Made by a program: the position numbers and the translations under genes. From positions 1,054,001-1,118,000 of the forward strand of contig AP024889.1 of assembly GCA_024347015.1 (NCBI GenBank): a stretch of 64,000 bases of DNA, written 5' to 3'. Positions 1 to 8,928 of the stretch are shown piece after piece. The notes below the pieces were generated by a model that made no database searches, had not been told where the DNA came from, and saw only the letters and a list, made by a program, of their open reading frames with translations. This stretch comes from Vibrio pectenicida. GTDB taxonomy: Bacteria; Pseudomonadota; Gammaproteobacteria; Enterobacterales; Vibrionaceae. Numbering within the stretch: the first letter of the stretch is position 1; each line of letters starts with the position of its first letter.

Positions 1-2
1 CG

Positions 3-173
3 ACCGAAAGGCCTTATAAAAAAGCTTGGTCAGTGAAAGAGGCTGTCGCTTTAATAGATGAAGAATCTGGTAAGCATTTCGATCCCTCTCTTGTCTCTAT
101 TTTGCATGAAGTGATGCCAGAAATTCTGGATATAAAAGAGCAGTATGCGGAAGCGCAGCAAGCTGACAATTAG
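3..173 (+). CDS. HD-GYP domain protein, C-terminal fragment
   Basis: The gene enters from the left edge, so only its last 56 residues are visible. They read like the end of an HD-GYP domain: an RPYKKAWS segment, then EAVALIDEESGKHFDP, then a helical tail ending QQADN. HD-GYP proteins hydrolyse cyclic-di-GMP and often carry an N-terminal receiver domain, which here would lie outside the window. The catalytic HD and GYP motifs are also outside, so activity cannot be judged. The assignment rests on the characteristic SGKHFDP block, which follows the catalytic core in RpfG-like proteins. Confidence 0.7.
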   Translation, partial: TERPYKKAWSVKEAVALIDEESGKHFDPSLVSILHEVMPEILDIKEQYAEAQQADN

Positions 174-408
174 AGTGCGCCTTAAAAGTGTTTGTCTTCG
201 CCTTTTGGCCATTTCCGATTTAACAATGCAGTACACCGATAAGATCGCTGCCTTGTAAACCATTTTACAATTGCGCATTTATCGAGGAGCGCAATCATCA
301 ATCATTCAGAGTTTAGATTGTTTCCTTTTCATACTAATTATATAAGTTTGACCACTGGTTAGTTCATCTACTATTACTTGTTTATTGATGGAATCAAAGT
401 GATAGAAC

Positions 409-1143
409 ATGGACATTATAAAGAGAATATTTTTAGTGGCAGTTGGACTGATTAGTTGTTCATCTAGTGTACTTGCTGATGAATACACGTTTGCCTCATT
501 AGCAAACCATCCTGAACAGACGATTAGCGGCAAAATCATGACTGAAATCTATGGTCAACTTGGTTACGCTATAGAGGTTACGCCTTTACCTGGATTGAGA
601 GCTCAAAGTGCTGCAAATTCAGGCAAAGTAGCCGGTGAAGTTGCTCGAATCTGGGAATATGGCGATCAAACACCCAATGTTATTCGTGTTCCAACGGCCT
701 ATTATTCTCTCAAAACGGTAGGGTACGCTCTGAGCAACAGTGGAATAAAGGTAAATAATAAAGAAGAGTTAAGCCAGTACAAAGTGGTTATCATTCGAGG
801 GGTTAAGCATACCGCTGGAATAACTCGAGACATGAAAAAAAGCAGTATCGAAATTGTTGATAGCCCTGAGAGTATGATGCAATCTGTGTCTAATGGGCAA
901 GCGCAAATTGCATTAACAAACCCTCTACTTGGTAGCATACTTGTTAAACAATTAGGTGAGAATAAGATGGAGCTAGTTGGACCTTCTCTTGCTCAACTCG
1001 GACTTTATCATTATATCCATAAAGATCATGCTGAACTGGTTCCGATCATTAACCAAAAAATTATTGAGCTAAGAAACAGCGGTGAGCTGGACAACATGAT
1101 AGCAAAATATGAAGCTGACGTGCTCAGCAATTGGCCCAAGTAA
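409..1143 (+). CDS. Periplasmic substrate-binding protein, SBP family 3 type
   Basis: A 244-residue protein with a signal peptide (hydrophobic residues about 6-20, cleavage near VLA-DE) and the layout of a family 3 solute-binding domain. These proteins bind small ligands in the periplasm, either for ABC uptake or as stand-alone sensors. No permease or ATPase gene is adjacent, so an ABC transport role is unsupported; an orphan ligand-binding protein is equally possible. It follows the HD-GYP gene in the same direction after about 235 bases. The ATG start is preceded by only a weak ribosome site. The ligand cannot be inferred. Confidence 0.6.
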   Translation: MDIIKRIFLVAVGLISCSSSVLADEYTFASLANHPEQTISGKIMTEIYGQLGYAIEVTPLPGLRAQSAANSGKVAGEVARIWEYGDQTPNVIRVPTAYYSLKTVGYALSNSGIKVNNKEELSQYKVVIIRGVKHTAGITRDMKKSSIEIVDSPESMMQSVSNGQAQIALTNPLLGSILVKQLGENKMELVGPSLAQLGLYHYIHKDHAELVPIINQKIIELRNSGELDNMIAKYEADVLSNWPK

Positions 1144-1407
1144 ACTTAGGGTGAATGGTCTTGTATAGAGGGCCTAAATAACGTTTTTGAAAACAAAGTA
1201 AAACAATTAGGACATGCACCACATCACAGTAACGGACTCTAGCAAGCTAAAACCAGAATTGTTTTTTATGTCAATAATGGCAGTGAAAGTTCGGATGAAT
1301 GTGAATGGGGTCAAGTCTAATGAAATGATTCGCCTCAAAGGTATCTACTAAGGTAAATATGAGAATCTACTCACTTAAACAGAAAGAAAACTAGATTGCC
1401 AGAAACG
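1144..1407. other. Intergenic region without a convincing gene
   Basis: This stretch lies between the binding-protein gene and the tRNA-Ser terminator. A 45-codon open frame (1214-1351, plus strand) is present but has a poor ribosome site and no recognisable product. I see no RNA gene or repeat in it. Confidence 0.5.
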
Positions 1408-1437
1408 AAAAAGCCCACTATAAGTAGTGGGCTTTTT
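1408..1437 (-). terminator. Terminator of tRNA-Ser
   Basis: Perfect 13-bp inverted repeat (arms 1408-1420 and 1425-1437, 4-base loop) flanked by A and T tracts, so it can act in both directions. It lies just past the 3' end of the leftward tRNA-Ser gene. Confidence 0.8.
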
Positions 1438-1444
1438 CTTAATG

Positions 1445-1535
1445 TGGCGGAGAGATAGGGATTTGAACCCTAGATACGCTATTAACGTATGCCGGTTTTC
1501 AAGACCGGTGCTTTCAACCACTCAGCCATCTCTCC
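1445..1535 (-). tRNA. tRNA-Ser(UGA)
   Basis: The minus strand folds as a 91-nt class II tRNA. The acceptor GGAGAGA pairs with TCTCTCC and is followed by an encoded GCCA end. The anticodon loop CTTGAAA gives anticodon TGA. The long variable arm, typical of serine tRNAs, lies between the anticodon stem and the T arm with GGTTCAAATCC. The CCA is encoded. Confidence 0.95.
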
Positions 1536-1697
1536 GTTGTTGAAGCGCATAATATAGAGGTTAGAATTTGTTGTAAACCCCTAATTTTATTGAATGCTTC
1601 ATTTATGAGCAGATTCTACTACCATTGGCTAATTTATTACCTAATTAGGCCCATTTCGATATGAAAAAGTGCAGCCTGAGTGCTGCACTTTGTGTGT

Positions 1698-3830
1698 TTA
1701 TGAAGAGGTGCTCGGCGTTAGAGATGGTGCTGTGTGTTTTTGATGGCTGTAAACAACCAAGCCAACTAATATTGCGGCACTAATCAATTTTATGGTTAGC
1801 GCCACTTGAGGCCAAACCAGCACTAAGCCAATTATCGTAAGAAGCAGTCGATGAATAACCTTAATCTGCCCCTCTAGGTAGCCTTCTAGTGCGCCAACAA
1901 AAGCGTAAGTACCGAGTATCGCGAATACGCCAGCTTCAATCACAGAGAGAGGATCCCAACTGACGATGTTTGTATAGGCAATCAGCAGCGGAACCAAGTA
2001 TAAACCTTTAGCAATTTTCCAAGCGGTAAAGCCAGTGCGCATTGGTGGGGTGTGGGCAATGGTGGCAGCAGCAAAGGCTGTCAGACAGACTGGTGGCGTG
2101 ACGTTGCTGTCTTGTGATAACCAGAAAATAATCAGGTGAGCTGACAGCAGCGCCAGTGTGATGGTTTCAATACCTAGACTTTGCTCATACAAGGTTGGCA
2201 TAAAGTTGGTAGGGATCTGAGTCAGCAGGTTTTGAGCGGTTTCAAGTGACATTGGACCGCTGAGTAAGCTAATGCTATCAGGAGTGCTAAGCATAAAGAT
2301 TGCGCTTGCTTGCTGGGGAAGTTGCCCAGTCATCATTAACTCAATAAGCTGCTTTTCAGCCAGCAATTGGTATAGGGCGGGTGCAGAGAGTGTACCGAGC
2401 ACAATATAAGATGCCGTAACGGGTAGACCCATACCTAAGATCAGGGAAGCTAACGCGATAAGAATTATCATTAGGATCAGTTCTCCGTTTGCCCATTGTT
2501 GGATCATCAATGAAAACGTATTGCCTATTCCTGTGGTACTAATAACGTTGACGACTAAACCAATCCCAATTAACAATACAGCAGTGGTTGCCATATTTTT
2601 CGCCCCTTGAGCGAGCGCTTCCAGTATCGCTTTTGGTCCCATTTTATGATGCTTTGAAAACCAAGACGAAACAATGACCGACAAAATGGCCAATCCTGCT
2701 GCATAGGTAGGCGTAAAACCTTGGATAAGCAGCGCGACTAAAACCGCTAAGGGGATCAGATTGTGCCAACCTGAGACAAGCACTTGCATCAAAGGCTGGT
2801 TGTCTGAGGTTGTTTTTTGTACGCCGCTGCGTTTAGCTTCTATCCGCACAAAAAAAGCCACTGAACAAAAATAAATCACGGCGGGAAGAAGAGACACTAA
2901 AATGATGTCTGCATAGGGCACTTGGGTGTATGAGGCAATAATAAACGCCCCCGCCCCCATTACTGGTGGCATAAGCTGCCCGCCTGTTGAGGCAGCGGTT
3001 TCTACGCCTGCGGCAAATCGAGCGGGAAAGCCGGCTTTTTTCATCAGAGGAATGGTAATAACGCCAGTAGAAACCGTGTTGGCAACGCTTGATCCAGACA
3101 CTGACCCCATCAGGCTTGAACCTAACACAGCAACAAAACCCGGACCGCCAATGATTTTCCCAGCTGCCGCTTTAGCCACGGCAATAATATAGTCACCGAC
3201 GCCAGAGCGGACCAAAAATGCGCCAAATAAGATGAACATGAATACAAAGGACCAACTGATGCGAGAAATCGGGCCAAACATGCCCTCTGATGAATAAAAG
3301 CTGCGATAGAGCAAGGTTTCAGCGCTGAGCCCCGGAAAATGGAATAAGCCTGATGCCCATTGCCCCCACCACACCACATAGCTTAAACATAAGACGATCA
3401 GTACAGGAATAAACCAGCCCATAGTGCGACGTATAAGTTCAACCACAATTGCGATCGCTAGCAGCGAGAATACCCAGTCACTGGTGACAAAATGCATGCC
3501 TCTTTCATAGAGCGCGTCTTCCGCAAAAGGCAGATAAAGCACGCAGCTAGCAATAGCCAAGATGAAGATGACATCAAACGATAGTGCGGCTTTACTGTGC
3601 TTGAGAGAGGAATGAGCAGGGTAGAGCAGCGTGCATATTATCGCAAAACCACCAAAGTGAATTGCCGAGATCCACAGCTCAGGTAAGCTGGCTGTGAGAT
3701 TAAACCAAATGTGTAGCGAAGATAGCAGCACGCAAAATAGTGTGATGCACTTACCCACTATAGGTAAATGATTACGGGTAGAGAGTTCAAGTTTTTGCAG
3801 CTCTTGCTGCATCGAATTATTGTTATTCAT
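1698..3830 (-). CDS. TRAP transporter fused permease (DctQM type, TAXI system)
   Basis: A 710-residue polytopic membrane protein with many hydrophobic segments. It combines the small DctQ-like and large DctM-like TRAP permease parts in one chain, the usual form in TAXI-type systems. The conserved block GSSLMGSVSGSSVANTVSTG and the following AAGVETAASTGGQLMPPVMG region are typical of DctM. It would import a carboxylate-type solute using an ion gradient together with the binding protein encoded just upstream (34 bases away, same strand). The ATG at 3830 is chosen because GAGG lies in front of it; an upstream TTG at 3860 would add ten residues. The substrate is unknown. Confidence 0.9.
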   Translation of the reverse strand: MNNNNSMQQELQKLELSTRNHLPIVGKCITLFCVLLSSLHIWFNLTASLPELWISAIHFGGFAIICTLLYPAHSSLKHSKAALSFDVIFILAIASCVLYLPFAEDALYERGMHFVTSDWVFSLLAIAIVVELIRRTMGWFIPVLIVLCLSYVVWWGQWASGLFHFPGLSAETLLYRSFYSSEGMFGPISRISWSFVFMFILFGAFLVRSGVGDYIIAVAKAAAGKIIGGPGFVAVLGSSLMGSVSGSSVANTVSTGVITIPLMKKAGFPARFAAGVETAASTGGQLMPPVMGAGAFIIASYTQVPYADIILVSLLPAVIYFCSVAFFVRIEAKRSGVQKTTSDNQPLMQVLVSGWHNLIPLAVLVALLIQGFTPTYAAGLAILSVIVSSWFSKHHKMGPKAILEALAQGAKNMATTAVLLIGIGLVVNVISTTGIGNTFSLMIQQWANGELILMIILIALASLILGMGLPVTASYIVLGTLSAPALYQLLAEKQLIELMMTGQLPQQASAIFMLSTPDSISLLSGPMSLETAQNLLTQIPTNFMPTLYEQSLGIETITLALLSAHLIIFWLSQDSNVTPPVCLTAFAAATIAHTPPMRTGFTAWKIAKGLYLVPLLIAYTNIVSWDPLSVIEAGVFAILGTYAFVGALEGYLEGQIKVIHRLLLTIIGLVLVWPQVALTIKLISAAILVGLVVYSHQKHTAPSLTPSTSS

Positions 3831-3864
3831 ATTCGCCTCGCTCGGGGTTTGATTACGCAAAGGT

Positions 3865-4875
3865 TTAGCGAATAGTAAGATCAGGAGAAAGTTCTATCCC
3901 CATTTCTCGATAGTAACGGGCAGCGCCAGGATGTAAGGGAATAGGCAAGCCTGATGCGCCTCTTTCTAGCGCCATCACTTTGGTTGCTTTATGAATACCT
4001 TGTAAGAAAGAGAGGTTTTCATAAATGGTTTTAGTTAGTTGATAAACATCTTCTTCTGATACATCTTCTCGTACGGCAAGAAAGTTAGGCTGGGCGATGG
4101 TCGTGACGGTATGGTCAACACCTGGGTAGGTATTGGCTGGAATATCGTATTTCGACCAGATATTGTATTGCTGATTGGTTTGTTTGATTTGTTCGTCGGT
4201 AAAAGACAATATCTTTATCTCATCACCCAAAGCAGCAAAAGCTTGAGTCACAGCGCCGACGGGAACCCCTGCTGGGGTATTCATACCATCAATGGTGCCG
4301 TTTTGCAGCGCACTGGCACTTCCACCATAGCCCATGTACGCAAGATTAAACTTCTCGGGATTGATGGCTAGACTTCGCATGATCTGTCTGCCTGAATTTT
4401 CGGTCCCTGAGCTTTTCTTGCCGATGGAAAACTTTTTACCTTGTAACAGATTCAGGTCTGTCACTGTGCCAGTTGAAGCCAGATCTGAGCGGACAATAAA
4501 GTGTTCAACGTTTTGCCAAAGCATGGAGACAGAACGTAATTGTGTTTGGCTTCCTGTACGCTCATAAGGCCCTTCTCCCTGCCAAGCCCATGCACCATAG
4601 AGCCCTTGTAAAATAGCAAACTGAGCTTGATTATCGTTCAGCAGTTTGATGTTTTCCCCTGATCCTGCTGAGCTGATGGCGGCCAGTGAGAAATGCTGTT
4701 TTGGGGCAAGCTTAACTTTGCTTAAGGTCGCCAGTGCGACGCCAACAGGGTAATAGGTCCCTCCAGTTGACGCAGTCGCGAGAATGTAGCTACGGTCGTT
4801 GGCAAAAGTATGCTGAGTGGTACCTAGCAATCCGATGGCTAGTACTGCTGTTTTCAGTAAGTGTTTTAATATCAT
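3865..4875 (-). CDS. TAXI family TRAP transporter solute-binding protein
   Basis: A 336-residue periplasmic protein with a signal peptide (hydrophobic segment about residues 7-17, ending near TFA-ND). The TATASTGGTYYPVG segment near the N-terminus is characteristic of the TAXI family, which feeds solute to fused TRAP permeases. The conserved SIGKKSSGTENSGRQ block lies mid-protein. It is first in a two-gene leftward operon with the permease. The second ATG, at 4875, is preferred because GGAG is seven bases upstream of it, while the first ATG at 4881 is too close. Ligand unknown; dicarboxylates or amino acids are common for the family. Confidence 0.9.
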   Translation of the reverse strand: MILKHLLKTAVLAIGLLGTTQHTFANDRSYILATASTGGTYYPVGVALATLSKVKLAPKQHFSLAAISSAGSGENIKLLNDNQAQFAILQGLYGAWAWQGEGPYERTGSQTQLRSVSMLWQNVEHFIVRSDLASTGTVTDLNLLQGKKFSIGKKSSGTENSGRQIMRSLAINPEKFNLAYMGYGGSASALQNGTIDGMNTPAGVPVGAVTQAFAALGDEIKILSFTDEQIKQTNQQYNIWSKYDIPANTYPGVDHTVTTIAQPNFLAVREDVSEEDVYQLTKTIYENLSFLQGIHKATKVMALERGASGLPIPLHPGAARYYREMGIELSPDLTIR

Positions 4876-5111
4876 GATCATGCTCCATATGATTATAATT
4901 ATCGAAAAATGGACGAGGGAATGGCAAATATTTTCGAGCCTTTCTGTGCCACTAAAAAATGGTCGAAGGGTTGGGATTGGGCCTAGTTATTTCCGCTAAT
5001 AATCATTGGGATATATAAGGTAAGTTAATCGCCACTCGCAATTCTTCTCGTGGGAGTGATATTTACCTTAACTTTGAAGAAAAGCAATTAGGATCATTAA
5101 TTTAGATGGCA

Positions 5112-5137
5112 AAAAAGAGAGCCGAAGCTCTCTTTTT
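5112..5137 (-). terminator. Terminator of tRNA-Pro
   Basis: Perfect 11-bp stem (5112-5122 with 5127-5137), CGAA loop, A and T tracts on both sides. It lies just downstream of the leftward tRNA-Pro gene. Confidence 0.8.
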
Positions 5138-5146
5138 CTAGGTGTA

Positions 5147-5223
5147 TGGTCGGACTGAGAGGATTTGAACCTCCGACCCCCGACACCCCATGACGGTGCG
5201 CTACCAAGCTGCGCTACAGTCCG
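5147..5223 (-). tRNA. tRNA-Pro(GGG)
   Basis: A 77-nt minus-strand tRNA with acceptor CGGACTG paired to CAGTCCG and an encoded ACCA end. The anticodon loop ATGGGGT gives anticodon GGG. The D arm contains the AGCTTGGTAGCGC block and the T arm reads GGTTCAAATCC. The anticodon arm matches what I recall of E. coli proL. Confidence 0.95.
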
Positions 5224-5276
5224 ATGGAAGTAATGTACCTATTTTTTATCTTTAGGTCAAATACTAAGATAACGAC

Positions 5277-7082
5277 TTAGTTACTTTTCGCATAAAAACG
5301 CTGTAACTCGGTTAAACCCTGCATTAATACAGGCAAAGTAGGGTTTTTATCTTGTAAACGTTGGTAGTTTCCATCGTATAGTTTGTAGTTACCAAACTTA
5401 TCAATCACCGTTGTATCTATGTTGGTTATTAGGGCTAGCTCTCTAGTCCCTCCTGCAAGAATCCACTTTCTAGGGCTTTCATCGAATAAATTTTGTCCAC
5501 TACTAAAATCAGAAGGATTCGATGAAACGCCTAACAAGTCTTGCAACAAGGTGACGGACAAATCAAGGTGGCTAGTTCTATGGTCATAAGTGGTAGGTAC
5601 TTTTCCCGGCCAATGAATGACCATAGGAACTTGAAGTTGATAACGGCTGTAATTGCTATTAGAACCCCAGCTGTTGGTCTTTGTTTCGTTAAATTCAGTA
5701 CCATGATTTGATGTCAAAATGACGACGGTAGACTCGCTAATCCCAAGCTCTTCGATCTTTTTAAACAATACACCAAGTTCTTCATCTGCATGATTAACAG
5801 AGGTGTTATACCCATTTTGCAGCTTATCCGACGCAGAGTGATTGCCTTTTATATCATATGAACTGAAATCATCAACGGTTGTCAGTTCAATAAAGCTAAA
5901 CCATGGATTCTTCTTACGCTGCTGCTCAACCCAATCAGCCCAAGCATTGATGGCCTGAGTGTCTGGGGAGGAGGCATCATTGAACGCAATTCCAGTGAAG
6001 TTGAGTCCTCGAAAAATGGTTTCACCATACAGGTTATCACCAAAGTTATCGCCACTGAAGAGGCCGAAGCTGTAGTCTTTTTCTAGCAAAGTATCGAGGA
6101 TAATAGGGCGAGAGCCTTGCATTTTTATACTGCTGATGTAGCTGCTTGGCAGACCATAGAAAAGGCCAAATACGCCGAATGTATCGTTACTTGAGCTGTA
6201 GTGGTTAGTAAAAGTCAGGTTTTGCGAAGCAAAATTAGCCGCATTGGGCATCCACTCTGGTGACAATACATCGCTGCGCAAATTGTTGACACTTACTATC
6301 AGAACATTGAGAGAGTTCACTCTACGGCTAAATTCAAGTTTTTCTAGTGGGTAGCGAACTAATTCTGAATGCGCTTGGCTTTCCTTTAAGCGCTGAAGAT
6401 ATTCATCTCTGTCGAGTAATCCGTGTCGCTCCATAAAAGATTTTGCGGTCATCGGATATGAGAGAGGAAAGTTGGCTTTTTGAGCGGTGATCGGATTATA
6501 GAAATACGCATCAGCCCAGACATAAATGATGTGGCCAGCAATGAAGCTGACGAAAAATAGCGCTGCTATTGGTCTACCTACATGTTTATGCGAAAGACGA
6601 CGCTGTTTTCTCCATACCCATTCAGATAGCGCGATCTGTAGGAGAAATATTAGTGGTAACACCACAAATAGATGCTGCAAATCAATACTTATCGAATTGC
6701 CTTCTTCATTGAGTAACACCTCCCAAACTACGGGTGTAAGATGGAGGTTAATTTTTTGATAAGCTTGTGTATCAATCAGCAATACTGTCAGGCCTACCGT
6801 GGCAAAACAAACTGCAATAAATCGAAATAGTTTTCGAGACGGTATTAAAAATGTCAGCGGAAATAGAATGAGCAGATAGAGCGCAAACACGAGGAAGCCG
6901 AAATGGCCTACCCAAGATATCGCGAGATAAAATTGGCCGAGTAGTGTCTCAGGCCATGGGGACTCTGTGATATAACGGGTGCCAATTAGCATGGCGGCTA
7001 TGATATTGAAGAAGGCAAACCAGTGCCCCCAACCTACTAGACGCGAAACGCGTTCACCGTATGTGTTTCCGTTATCTACCAT
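5277..7082 (-). CDS. yejM: Inner-membrane sulfatase-fold protein, PbgA/YejM (LapC)
   Basis: A 601-residue protein with about five N-terminal membrane segments (residues about 18-190) followed by a periplasmic sulfatase-like domain. The N-terminal GWGHWFAFFNIIAAMLIGTRY matches the DUF3413 domain of PbgA/YejM. In enterobacteria this protein senses lipopolysaccharide at the inner membrane and controls LpxC turnover through LapB; it is not thought to be an active sulfatase. The soluble part retains sulfatase-fold motifs such as SSNDTFGVF and the TSNHGTEFNE block. It sits 27 bases downstream of yejL, as in many gammaproteobacteria, suggesting an operon. Confidence 0.9.
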   Translation of the reverse strand: MVDNGNTYGERVSRLVGWGHWFAFFNIIAAMLIGTRYITESPWPETLLGQFYLAISWVGHFGFLVFALYLLILFPLTFLIPSRKLFRFIAVCFATVGLTVLLIDTQAYQKINLHLTPVVWEVLLNEEGNSISIDLQHLFVVLPLIFLLQIALSEWVWRKQRRLSHKHVGRPIAALFFVSFIAGHIIYVWADAYFYNPITAQKANFPLSYPMTAKSFMERHGLLDRDEYLQRLKESQAHSELVRYPLEKLEFSRRVNSLNVLIVSVNNLRSDVLSPEWMPNAANFASQNLTFTNHYSSSNDTFGVFGLFYGLPSSYISSIKMQGSRPIILDTLLEKDYSFGLFSGDNFGDNLYGETIFRGLNFTGIAFNDASSPDTQAINAWADWVEQQRKKNPWFSFIELTTVDDFSSYDIKGNHSASDKLQNGYNTSVNHADEELGVLFKKIEELGISESTVVILTSNHGTEFNETKTNSWGSNSNYSRYQLQVPMVIHWPGKVPTTYDHRTSHLDLSVTLLQDLLGVSSNPSDFSSGQNLFDESPRKWILAGGTRELALITNIDTTVIDKFGNYKLYDGNYQRLQDKNPTLPVLMQGLTELQRFYAKSN

Positions 7083-7109
7083 GTGTTGTTCTATTGTCCG
7101 TTTGTTATT

Positions 7110-7334
7110 CTAGTGAGTGTTTTCTTCAATAGAAGACAACAGTGCCTGAGCAAATTTTTCAGCAAGTGCTTTCCGTTGTGAAGCATTAACGTTTTGATTT
7201 AAGACATTGGTGGCGATATTACCTGCAATCATCAAAGATAACTCAGGCCCTGCTCCATGTTTGTCCAGAACAGCAGCTACCTCTGATAAGATAGTTTCTA
7301 CAGTGTTATCGCTGTATTTAGATGTGATCGGCAT
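7110..7334 (-). CDS. yejL: YejL family protein (UPF0352)
   Basis: A 74-residue protein matching the small YejL family in length and sequence (MPITSKYSD start; helical [15 protein letters not shown] core). Its function is unknown. It precedes yejM on the same strand and is divergent from yejK at 7420, the usual yejK/yejL/yejM arrangement. No catalytic motif or membrane segment is visible. Confidence 0.9.
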   Translation of the reverse strand: MPITSKYSDNTVETILSEVAAVLDKHGAGPELSLMIAGNIATNVLNQNVNASQRKALAEKFAQALLSSIEENTH

Positions 7335-7419
7335 AAAGACTCTAGTGGTGATAGTAAAGCGACTTATGATAACCTACAATGCCTCGCAACTGAAACCTAC
7401 ACGACGATAAAATTTCATC

Positions 7420-8424
7420 ATGAGCCTTCATCTTTCAAATGTAATCTTGCATCAACTACGAAAAAACGACTCCGACGAGCTTATTGTTAACTTTAGAACC
7501 GAATGTCTTGAAAATGACGCATCAACCGAAAATTTGGTGGCAGAGCTTCACAGAGTATTCAATTCTAAAGCAGGCAAAGGGTTTGGTTCTTTTAAGTCTG
7601 ACAGTGAATTTCAAATCTGGTTGCATGAACTTCGCAAAGGTGAAAGAAACTTCTATGATTTTTCTCAGTTTAGTGCCAATCGTCTCAAAAATGAGCTAAG
7701 CAAATACCCTTTCGCTGATGAAGGTATTCTGGTGATTGCAGAATATCAATCTTTGGCGACAGATTATCTATTTGTTGCCATCGTACCATCTAATCAGAGT
7801 CTCAAAGTCACAGAAGGTCTTGACATTAGTGCGACTGATTATTTGGATCTGAGTAAAATGGACATAGCGGTACGTATCGATTTGACCAGCTATGAAACAG
7901 ATAAAGAGTCGAATCGATATCTTGCTTATATTAAAGGGCGTGTGGGTAGAAAAGTCTCGGACTTCTTTTTAGACTTTTTACAGGCAGAAGTAGGGTTAGA
8001 TTCTAAACAGCAAAACCAGGTGTTAATACAGGCAGTTGAAGACTTTTGTACTGACTCGAAACTCGAAAAAGAAGACGCTATCAGTTACAAAAAGCAAGTG
8101 GCTGATTATTGTAATGAACAAATCAAAATGGGTGATGAAGTTCAGGTTAGAGAATTGTCTGGAGAATTGCCTCCAACTGATGATGGCACCAGCTTTTTAG
8201 ATTTCACCCAAAATCAAGGCTATGAGTTAGAAGAGAGTTTCCCTGGCGATCGTACAGCAGTTCGAAAGTTAACAAAATATGTAGGAGCAGGAGGTGGTCT
8301 CAATATGAGTTTTGATAGTATGCTGCTCGGTGAGCGTATATTTTACGATCCACAAACAGACACCTTAACAATTAAAGGGACGCCACCAAACTTACGAGAC
8401 CAACTGACAAGAAACCAAGGCTAA
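7420..8424 (+). CDS. yejK: Nucleoid-associated protein YejK (NdpA)
   Basis: A 334-residue cytoplasmic protein of the YejK/NdpA family, whose members associate with the nucleoid. The N-terminal MSLHLSNVILHQL and the central FLQAEVGLDSKQQNQVL and EDFCTD segments are family features. The length equals the usual 330-340 residues. It is divergent from yejL-yejM, with about 85 bases between starts holding the promoters of both units. The C-terminus GTPPNLRDQL is also typical, so the gene looks complete. Confidence 0.9.
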   Translation: MSLHLSNVILHQLRKNDSDELIVNFRTECLENDASTENLVAELHRVFNSKAGKGFGSFKSDSEFQIWLHELRKGERNFYDFSQFSANRLKNELSKYPFADEGILVIAEYQSLATDYLFVAIVPSNQSLKVTEGLDISATDYLDLSKMDIAVRIDLTSYETDKESNRYLAYIKGRVGRKVSDFFLDFLQAEVGLDSKQQNQVLIQAVEDFCTDSKLEKEDAISYKKQVADYCNEQIKMGDEVQVRELSGELPPTDDGTSFLDFTQNQGYELEESFPGDRTAVRKLTKYVGAGGGLNMSFDSMLLGERIFYDPQTDTLTIKGTPPNLRDQLTRNQG

Positions 8425-8542
8425 AAACAGCAGTGGACAGGTCAAACTTTTCAGTATCATGAAAGTGGCGGTAAATTTGATATCAGTTGGTTTATAATGC
8501 TCTGTCCACGAATGATGTGTTAGTCGTGGCGTTTTTAGTTGT

Positions 8543-8761
8543 TGGTCTGATGGAAGTGGTCTTGAAAGTGCTGCGTTAATTATTAATTCAAGAATATTGA
8601 CCCTCGATGAAGCTACCAGAGCGCTCGATTATGAGCCCGAAGCGGCGATTGTTCCACGCTTACCAGATATTACCAAAGGCAGAACCGTAATAAGCATAAT
8701 GCATCATTTTTCGATATTAACGCACTGTAAGCGGGTGATTGATTTGGGTGGTAGCGAGTAA
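8543..8761 (+). pseudogene. Remnant of an ABC ATPase (type I secretion HlyB/RtxB-like)
   Basis: An open frame without a start decodes to the tail of an ABC ATPase: a degraded signature region (WSDGSG), an ALIINSRILTLDEATRALD Walker B/D-loop block, then KGRTVISIMHHFS where functional proteins have KGRTVIxIAHRLS, and a CKRVIDL end. The Walker A and membrane regions are missing upstream, and the switch histidine region is altered. Such a protein would power export of a substrate across the inner membrane; this copy cannot work. The 8425-8542 stretch before it and the 8762-8928 stretch after it show no further gene. Confidence 0.75.
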
Positions 8762-8928
8762 TGTCAGCCCCAATAGACTTACGGAAGGACTTTGTTATTG
8801 GCGGTTAAATACCTTGAACTCTATGATGAAAATCGGACTTGGTCGAAGAAATCGCTACTTTGGCCTACTATTCTTTGGCTTTGCGTATATGCTTGTAATT
8901 ATACAATTTATTAGAAGAAGAGTAGGGT

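Noticed and set aside
1214..1351. 45-codon frame after the periplasmic binding protein gene
   Set aside because: The ribosome site is too close to the ATG, and the product resembles nothing; not supported as a gene.
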